DNA from: Craterostigma plantagineum | Lineage: Eukaryota; Streptophyta; Magnoliopsida; Lamiales; Linderniaceae | Assembly (NCBI GenBank): GCA_027422505.1 | Contig: JAPQWV010000124.1 | Span: 620,001-684,000 of the forward strand | DNA: 64,000 bases | Direction of reading: 5' to 3' | Part shown: piece by piece, positions 57,019-64,000 of the stretch | Layout: the number at the start of each line of letters is the position of its first letter | Numbering within the stretch: the stretch's first letter is position 1 | Notes under the pieces: model-generated | Seen by the model: only the letters and a program-made list of their open reading frames with translations | Told to the model about the DNA's origin: nothing | Database searches by the model: none | Translations under genes and position numbers: made by a program

Positions 57019-58356
57019 ATGGAGCTCTATGGCTGCAAAAGACAGCTTTTGTGGCCCTTGGATGACAATGAAGGAAAAAAGGACACCTTTTTCTGTGAGC
57101 AGCAACAGATTACTTCTGAACCATCAAATGCTATCCCACACTTCCCTATGCTCGAATTGCCCATCCAATTAATATGCAATATCCTCTCAAAGCTGCCTCT
57201 TAAGGACATACTACGCTGCAAAAGCGTTTGCAAGACGTTTCTCAAAGCAATTGAGGATCCTTACTTTGTTGGCCTGCATCTTGCTACAGCGCCAGACTCA
57301 GCGACCAACCTAATCCTTCACGAAAACTTCGTGAATGGAGGAGCCCTGCATTTCGTCAAATTCGACCTCAATGCATCTGCTTTGCTTTCCCCTGCCAGCG
57401 ACGAGCGCAGAAGCGAACGCTCCTTCTTTCGCGGGCCCAGTGGGTTGAGAAAATTTAACGTCGACTTCACTTTAAGGATTCAAATAGGTCACCTCATCGG
57501 TTCATGCAATGGGCTTCTGTGCTTGTACTTCAACGCATCGCCGAAGCCCTTCTATGGCATTTACAACCCTGTACTTGGCGAGGGCATGGAGCTTCATAAC
57601 TTAACTCTCTCTTCTTCTATGATGTACACTTATTCTGGGTTCGGTTATTGCCCGAGGAGCAAGCAGTACAAGGTTGTTCGATTCATGTTTCCAAGAAACC
57701 AACAAATTTCAACGAACCCGAGCTCAATGGCCATGGAGATTCACACCCTTGGATCACATTCATGGAGGAGAATCGAAGGTGTCCCATTCCTAAAGTGGGC
57801 GTCGTTCGACCCTCACCTAAACGGTGCCTTTCATTGGATAAACAGCACCAGAAAGCCTTCAGAGCTTATAAGCACGCTCGACTTGGAGAAGGAGGAGTTT
57901 GTATCTACTCGCCAGCCATCTCATTTTACCCAAAACTACTTGGAAAAAATCACTTGGATTAATACTGGGGTGTTAAGGAATTGCCTATGCATCTGCTACA
58001 TATACGAGGACGTCGAGTTTGAGGTGTGGTCGATGAGAGAATACGGAGTTCAAGAATCTTGGACGAAAGAATTCAGCATCAACTTCAAGTTCTACTGCAG
58101 TTTGCAGGTTAGAGATCTTCAACGGCCCATCAAATTCTTGAGCAACGGCGAGCTTTTGTTCTTATCTGGGTCGAATGTTCTTGTTTCTTTTAGCCCGAGT
58201 AAGAAAACTTTTCGAGAAATTAGGTCAGTGACATCTTGGACCATGGTTACTGCACATGATCTTGGGTTCACTTCTATCAAGAGAATAGCTGGAGATAGGA
58301 AGGATGAAGTGAAGAGATTTGAAGTTGTTTATCAAAACTATAGCTTTTCAGTATAG
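57019..58356 (+). CDS. F-box protein with F-box-associated (FBA/Kelch-like) C-terminus
   Basis: Substrate-recognition subunit of an SCF ubiquitin ligase. A single coding exon gives 445 residues. The F-box lies at about residues 44-85 (LPIQLICNILSKLPLKDILR then CKSVCKTFLKAIEDPYF). The FBA-type region follows, with GSCNGLLCLYFN, FYGIYNPVLGE, YSGFGYCPRSKQYKVVRF, IHTLGSHSWRRIEGVPF, GAFHWINS and EFEVWSMREYGVQESWTKEF. These repeat-like strands fit the plant F-box associated interaction domain that binds the target, which is unknown. The start is the ATG directly after a probable splice acceptor. The frame is intact. Confidence 0.92.
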   Translation: MELYGCKRQLLWPLDDNEGKKDTFFCEQQQITSEPSNAIPHFPMLELPIQLICNILSKLPLKDILRCKSVCKTFLKAIEDPYFVGLHLATAPDSATNLILHENFVNGGALHFVKFDLNASALLSPASDERRSERSFFRGPSGLRKFNVDFTLRIQIGHLIGSCNGLLCLYFNASPKPFYGIYNPVLGEGMELHNLTLSSSMMYTYSGFGYCPRSKQYKVVRFMFPRNQQISTNPSSMAMEIHTLGSHSWRRIEGVPFLKWASFDPHLNGAFHWINSTRKPSELISTLDLEKEEFVSTRQPSHFTQNYLEKITWINTGVLRNCLCICYIYEDVEFEVWSMREYGVQESWTKEFSINFKFYCSLQVRDLQRPIKFLSNGELLFLSGSNVLVSFSPSKKTFREIRSVTSWTMVTAHDLGFTSIKRIAGDRKDEVKRFEVVYQNYSFSV

Positions 58357-58494
58357 AGTTTTCACAGTTGCCTTATGGTTGGTTATATATATATGTGTTT
58401 ATTGGCGTTTAAAACAGCTGCTTTCAAGTGTGAATCATGCGCTGTTTTGTGTTTTGTAGGTTGGAAGACTCCTATTGCCTTGAGTAGTTTGTTG

Positions 58495-58529
<35 letters not shown>

Positions 58530-60614
58530 GTTAGTTTTGACTATTGAAGTATTGATAGAAACTGGTTAGACCCTTTTGACATGTGATTATTATGTCAGTA
58601 TTTTCGAAAATATTTTTTTTCATTTTATTTATTTTTTGAATCATTAACAAAATCAACATTATTTAATAGCTGATTATAGTATTAGTAACTGATGAAGATA
58701 TATTTATTTTTTGTTGAGAAGTAAAACATACTATATAAAAGTTCAAATCTCATGTCAAAACCACAAATACATTGAATGATATTTGCATCCTACCATATTT
58801 CGTTTTTCGAAATTCTTGCAATGGCTTCGGTTTCGTTCTTTACAAATATCTTTTTTTTTTCCAATTTGTGAGAAAATCATCTCACGCCTTGTTGCGCAAA
58901 TCTATCTAGATAAGCTTCGGTGCACAATCCATATTGAATTCCTGAATAATGAAGAAAAAAAAGGTTTCAGCATAGTAGTTCTATAAAGATTCAATAATCA
59001 ATAAAAAATAATAATAAAAATGCGCACATATTTACAAAAATCTTAAAATTTATTGTCTCATAAATAAATTAATTATATATAGAACTACATTCAAATAATT
59101 AGTTCAAAACGTAAAATAAATGAAAATTATTACACTATTTTCTAGATGCTAGTGGGTTTTACATAAATGTCTTGTCTTACTTGGGGCATCTCTAGCGAGA
59201 GTTCAAACATAGTGTCGGACGTTGTCAATAGCGTGGACCGAACTTCAACAGACCTCCAAACGCCACTCTAAAGCTGGAGGAGTGAATAGTAGGCTGCTAT
59301 TAAAAGCGGATAACTGTTCATCCTCTATCTCCTTTTCCAATATTTTTATTCTTTATTTTTAGTTTATTTTGGGGTTTATATAATACTGTGATTAGGATTT
59401 ATTTCATGCTGAAAATTGAAACGATGGTTTGCTGTGAAGAAGACGATGAAAAAGTGATTAAATATGTGAGAGAAATAATTTTTATGTACCGGAAAAAAAA
59501 TGAATATTAAGAAGATAGTTGTTTAACTTTACTAAATAGCGTTTTAAATTGATTTTTATTACTGTAGCGTTAGACATGTGTTAATAAATGATATACCTAT
59601 TTCTCATTTTTATTACTATATTATTTTTAGATAGTTTAACTATTTTAAATAGGTTTGTTAATAGAATAAATTGACATTAAAATTATAATGAAACAATGAT
59701 AATATATAGAGAAATTTCGTATAGAATACGACATAAATGAGATGATTGGAGTTTAAAAATACTGTTCATATTGTATATATAGAGATATTATACTGTAGCA
59801 ATCCTATACATATGAATGTAATGGTTGGACATGGCATTAACCACTTGGTTTAGACACAAGTGGGCTTAACATGTTGCATCCTTACACATTATCTCATACT
59901 ATTGGAACACAATATGTTTCGTTATATAAAATGTGGCATGTATTAAATTTTAAGCCCGCTTAAATTATGCATAGGCAAGACAAACTCTATACGTGATTAT
60001 TCGCAAATTACAAGATTTGACATAGATAAATACGGGAATATAAATGACGGAACACTAACAGAAATCAAAACCATTTTGCGTAGAGTTATAATACCCCTCT
60101 TGGAAAAATCATAATTCACCGATGTCAGATACTTTTCTATTTAACGTAATTACATAACTTTGACCTAAATAAGATTGGATATTACCAACTAAAATTTTCC
60201 AACTTGAACCTAGATAACAACGAATATTACCGATGAATAATCTTAAAAAACGTCAAACAATCAAGAGCTATTGATTACTGAATTTATCCAGTATATCGCG
60301 TAAGTACGATCATCGGAAAAAAGGCTAAAAATTAATTTTTCCATGACATAAAATCCCAGCAATACATGAACTAAAATTACTCAATATCCTTAATATTACA
60401 AAGCTAAAACTATTAAATTACTGAATATTATCATATTATTATCTACCTCAAAATATTTTCACAATTTCCATTTATGATTTCCCCAAAGTCAAAAACCCAC
60501 GAAAGCTGAACACCCCTATAAATACCACGCTTTCCAATGCCCTACAAACACACACCATTTCACCCTTCATTACTAATAAATCACTCTCTTTTCTTTCCAA
60601 CAAACAAACAGACA
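58357..60614. other. Intergenic region between F-box and MADS genes
   Basis: AT-rich, with a (TTA)n microsatellite at 58499-58528. The open frame at 58783-58986 has no recognisable product. The last 100 bp hold the MADS-gene promoter. Confidence 0.45.
60517..60524 (+). promoter_or_regulatory. TATA box of the MADS-box gene
   Basis: CCTATAAATACC is a canonical plant TATA box about 95 bp upstream of the chosen ATG at 60615. Transcription would start near 60547-60552, downstream of the in-frame ATG at 60537. Confidence 0.75.
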
Positions 60615-61396
60615 ATGAGTTCCACCGGCGATCAATCCCAGCCACCGCCGCCGCCGCCGCCGACGAGGAAGAACTTGGGCCGCCGCAAGCTCCCAATGAA
60701 GAAGATGGAAAACGAAAGCAACCGCCAGGTGACCTTCTCCAAGCGCCGCGGCGGCCTTTTCAAGAAGGCCAGCGAGCTCTGCACACTCACCGGCTCCGAC
60801 GCGGCGGTCGTCGTCTTTTCCCCCGGCAACAAAGCTTACTCCTTCGGCCACCCCAACGTCGGCGCCGTCGTCGACAGGTTTATTTGTTTAATATTACCTT
60901 CCGTTTAAAATAGGAATATCCCCAAGTCTTACAGTAATGCCGTCGGCGCAGGTACCTCGGCGAGCCCATCGCCGCCGGCGTAGGTCGGAACAGGGCGGTA
61001 GACCCAAGGGTGCAGGCGGACCTCGACGAGCTGGCAAGGCTCGAGGGGCTGCTCAAAACGGAGCAGGAGCATAAGAAACAGCTGGCGAAGGCAAGGGAGG
61101 AGATGGAGAAGGCGAGGGCGTTTTTCTCACGCGCCGTCATTGCGAAGATGGACTATGAGAGCCTTTTGAAGCTTAGGGATGGTTTTCTCAAGTTTAAGGC
61201 TGATCTTGAAGCTCATGTTATGATGCAGAAGGCGGCGGCCGGCGGTGGTGCGGCGGCGGCTCCGGCGGGTGATGAGGTGATTCCTTATGAGGAGGACGAG
61301 GCTGAGGTTGGCCGCGGCGGCGGCGGTGTGGCTGCTGCGGTGGTGAGCGGTGGTGGTGATCGTTTGGACGATGGCTTTGGCCGTCGTTTCTTCTGA
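60615..61396 (+). CDS. Type I MADS-box transcription factor (M-alpha, AGL62-like)
   Basis: Type I MADS proteins act mainly in female gametophyte and endosperm development; AGL62 prevents precocious endosperm cellularisation. Two exons, 60615-60877 and 60952-61396, encode 235 residues. A Pro-rich leader precedes the MADS domain: [59 protein letters not shown]. Downstream, a Glu/Lys-rich helix ([20 protein letters not shown]) may form a coiled coil. The C-terminus is Ala/Gly-rich. No K-box is present. The intron after VVDR is unusual, since most type I genes lack introns, but it has proper GT-AG ends and keeps frame into YLGEPIAAG. Confidence 0.92.
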
Positions 61397-62466
61397 AGTT
61401 TTATGAGTGTGTGCGCTTTGAGCTCTTTGTTATGTTTGCTATTATGAATATTTAGTTGGTGTGCTTTGCTTTTTTCTTTAAGTTCGATATGTATGTGGAA
61501 AGTGTTTGCTGTGTAAGAGCTCAAGGTTTAAAATAATATAATATATGTTGGAGTATTATTATATTCCTTGATTTTATTTTTCCAATTCTCTTTATATCGC
61601 TATATGTAGTTTGTTTAAGGTTTGGTTGGAGATAAAATTGGAACGAATTAAATTAAAACTATTTTGCCCCATGTTATTATACTCATTTCTTAGATTTCGT
61701 AAAGTGATAATTTATAGCCATTTAATGAAAAATGAAATCACGTGGTTTTGACCGACAGAATGTTATTATGGAAAAAGTTTAAAACGTCAAATAATCAAGA
61801 ATTATTGAACAATACGTAGGGGAAAATTCTCAAACTTTAAACAATAAATTCTATGAGTTTGACCGAAGGAATGTTTATCGAGGAATGGCTTACAAACGCC
61901 ATACAATAAATAATTATAGATCTCCATCATATTATCACTTATTTAAAAACAATAATAATTCATAACGTCATTAGCTAGTTCTTATTAGAAACAGAATTAC
62001 ATGATTTCAATAGCCATTACCAAGGAAAAACCTCAACACAATCAACATCCACCGATTATACTGCATACATTCACCGATTATCATAACAGAAAAAAAACAT
62101 CAACTATTCTATAACATAAACTATTCAATAACCATGAAAAATTATTGAATATTTCTATAATAATAATTAACCTCAAACTTTTCCAAAATTCCATTAAACT
62201 CCCCTCGAAAATTTCAAGTCCCTCTCCTAACACACTACTACAAATCTCGTGCTAGTATTCTTAAATTTAATAGTACTAATTGAAAATGTGAGTTCAAATG
62301 GGTAATTTTATTATTCATTTTCTGAAAAACATTATTAAGATTGACTTACCAATTTCGACCAGAAAATGAGTATATTCTATCCATCCATATCAATCAACAC
62401 ACTCGCTAGGAATACGAGAGACATTCTCTTAGGCACCTCCTCCTCGACGCCGCCGTCGCCGCCGCC
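61397..62466. other. Intergenic AT-rich region
   Basis: 3' flank of the MADS gene and promoter of the next gene. Similar short phrases (AACGTCAAATAATCAAGAATTATTGA) recur near 60250 and 61782, upstream and downstream of the MADS gene. No gene was seen. Confidence 0.4.
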
Positions 62467-63204
62467 ATGTCAGCACTATTCAGATACAGCACCGCCATCT
62501 CCCTCCTCCTAGCATCGCTCATCTTCCCTTCATCCCCGTCCCCATCTCCTTCGCCGGACAACCCATCGCCGACGCCGTGGCCGGCGCAATTCCACTCAAT
62601 CCTCTTCATGAACAACACAAAGGGCCGATTGCAGGTCACCGACCTCTACTACGACTACACAAACGGCCGAAACTTCAACGTAATCCAAGACCAGTTAGGT
62701 AAGAAGCTCTACGACCTAGAATGGGACAATGGGACTTCGTACTATTACACCCTAGACGAGGCCAAGGAGTGTAAGGTAAGGCATTTCCCCGTCGGCGTGC
62801 TGAGGCCCGACTGGCTCGACGGCGCCGATTACCTCGGCCAGGCGGTCAAGGATGGGTTCCTCTGCAACGTGTGGGAGAAGGTGGACTTTATTTGGTACTA
62901 TGAAGATGTTGAGACGAAGAAGCCTGTGTATTGGGCGTTTTATACAGGTGACGAATTAGAACTCATTGTAAGTCCATGTAATGAAAAGCTTCTGCGCTGA
63001 ATCGATGAGGTTATGGTGTGATATGTAGGAATGGTGGCGCATGTGTTGACGTTTGAGGTTGGAGCAGTTCTTGACGACCCAAATTGGCAGGCGCCTGCGT
63101 ATTGCTTTGACCAGGCGAGCGAAAATCTTGAAGAAGAAGAAGGGCTATTATTATTACACGGTTTTCGAGCCAGCCATGGATTTTCATTGAGAGCTTCAGA
63201 TTAG
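62467..63204 (+). CDS. Uncharacterised conserved plant protein with signal peptide
   Basis: Two exons, 62467-62947 and 63029-63204, encode 218 residues. A hydrophobic N-terminus ([18 protein letters not shown]) followed by a Ser/Pro-rich linker suggests secretion or a membrane anchor. The conserved core includes [72 protein letters not shown] and, across the intron, [21 protein letters not shown] know this domain from plant proteins sometimes labelled as transferring glycosyl group transferase, but no enzymatic evidence supports that label. Without splicing the frame ends at 63000; the intron restores the conserved [12 protein letters not shown] segment. Confidence 0.8.
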
Positions 63205-63609
63205 AAATTCGATGGTTTGTCTGATCTGTTTGGGTTCTGTTCTTGGAGCAAACTGGGTTGATTTGTTCTGTTAGCTCTGTTTTCTGTTCAAGGGAGGACT
63301 TGAATTCGTCGTTTTGAGAAAGTTGTAGGTGAATGGGGGAATAACTGATAGTTGGCGGTCCTATTTGTAATAATCTGAAACCAAGTCAAGTTGCTCATAA
63401 ACTTTGCTTCTCAGTTCATGCATGGATAAAAAGGATCGATGGCTCGTTTGTCCTTCAAGACAATGAATGAATCATACATATTATGTACGGTCGTGCAAGA
63501 TTAAATTTTTATTCTCCGCTTTTTACCTTAATTCAACAAATACACAAGCATGGAAATTCAATTGATATAACATGTTACATGGAGAAGATATCAATACTCT
63601 GAAAATGAT
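63205..63609. other. Convergent 3' flanks
   Basis: Probable 3' untranslated sequence of the genes on both sides. Nothing else was seen. Confidence 0.45.
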
Positions 63610-63929
63610 TCAAGAAGTGCCGTTGATGTAAAGGTATAGGCCGATGAGCGCCGCGGCGCCAAGTGCAGCTGCAAATGGCAATATCTGCCTGAATGAAAAA
63701 AAGGTAGAAAAAAAAAATTGTTCTTTTTTTCAAATTGTTGCAACTTAATTAGTTAAATAGTGTAAGAAAGAACATTAATGAATTGAAATGTATTAATAAT
63801 CATAACATTACCCTATGGACTCCTCCCTCTTAAGCTGTTCTTTTCTGGCTTTTCTAACGTTCGTGTCATTAGCATCCTTTGTTACTGCAGGCTGGTATTG
63901 CCTGAACCTTTTCTTTGGGGCACCACATA
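63610..63929 (-). CDS. Small C-terminally anchored membrane protein, 5'-partial
   Basis: The last two exons are visible, 63929-63812 and 63687-63610; the N-terminus lies beyond the next intron and probably outside the window. The visible part reads CGAPKKRFRQYQPAVTKDAN, then a basic helix (VRKARKEQLKREES), then a hydrophobic segment ILPFAAALGAAALIGLYLYI and the short end NGTS. A single C-terminal membrane span after a charged region suggests a tail-anchored protein. I do not recognise the family by name. Confidence 0.6.
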
Positions 63930-64000
63930 CTGCAAATTTTATCATACATGTCCCAATTCCATTATATTATCATTCAAATGCTAAAAATATCAACTTTTTT

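Noticed and set aside
58783..58986. 67-residue frame after the F-box gene
   Set aside because: AT-rich open stretch with no motif, no promoter context and no conserved splice pattern.
60537..60614. In-frame upstream ATG for the MADS-box gene
   Set aside because: It lies only about 20 bp after the TATA box, upstream of the expected transcription start; the added residues do not belong to the family.

Overview
The window is plant nuclear DNA. It carries intron-rich genes with AT-rich introns, abundant (CT)n, (GT)n and (AT)n microsatellites, LEAFY, a MADS-box gene, an F-box gene, a FAR1-related gene, a nucleus-encoded chloroplast ribosomal protein, and short Helitron, Stowaway, SINE and TRIM-like elements. 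Protein sequences look eudicot. An asterid such as a member of Lamiales is my best guess, but that is a judgement from overall similarity, not a measurement.

Layout. 0-10 kb: 3' part of an uncharacterised plant protein gene (+), then malonate--CoA ligase AAE13 (-) and glycyl-tRNA synthetase (+), which diverge from one upstream region. 10-17 kb: LEAFY/FLORICAULA (-) and a Sec14/CRAL-TRIO gene (-) whose first intron holds a tandem row of small Helitron-like units. 17-30 kb: a repeat-rich stretch with a TRIM-like array containing a large LTR hairpin, nested MITEs, two small secreted cysteine-rich genes and a MACPF gene (-). 30-44 kb: a CYP71-type P450 (+), a small acidic protein (+), plastid RPS17 (+), a 19-exon GBA2-type glucosylceramidase (+) and CMC2 (-). 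44-52 kb: FRS11-like FAR1-related gene (-), a SINE and a pterin aldehyde reductase-like SDR (-). 52-57 kb: a gene-poor block dominated by TTCGAA-type repeats. 57-64 kb: an F-box gene (+), a type I MADS-box gene (+), a secreted-type uncharacterised gene (+) and the 3' end of a small membrane protein gene (-).

Functional themes. AAE13 and GlyRS are housekeeping genes whose products act in both cytosol and mitochondria in Arabidopsis. Each shows a possible N-terminal targeting extension here. CMC2 is another mitochondrial protein. LEAFY, MADS and FAR1-related proteins are transcription factors. The remaining genes look like independent loci, as expected in plants.

Four genes (AAE13, GlyRS, CYP71, FRS11) each appear to lack exactly one base inside coding sequence, at or beside a short homopolymer. 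Exon-length arithmetic agrees in each case. Assembly or polishing error is the likeliest explanation, with true allelic or pseudogene mutations as the alternative. No clearly new enzymatic system was found. The least explained items are the TTCGAA-rich block, the TRIM hairpin array and the AT-AC intron of AAE13.
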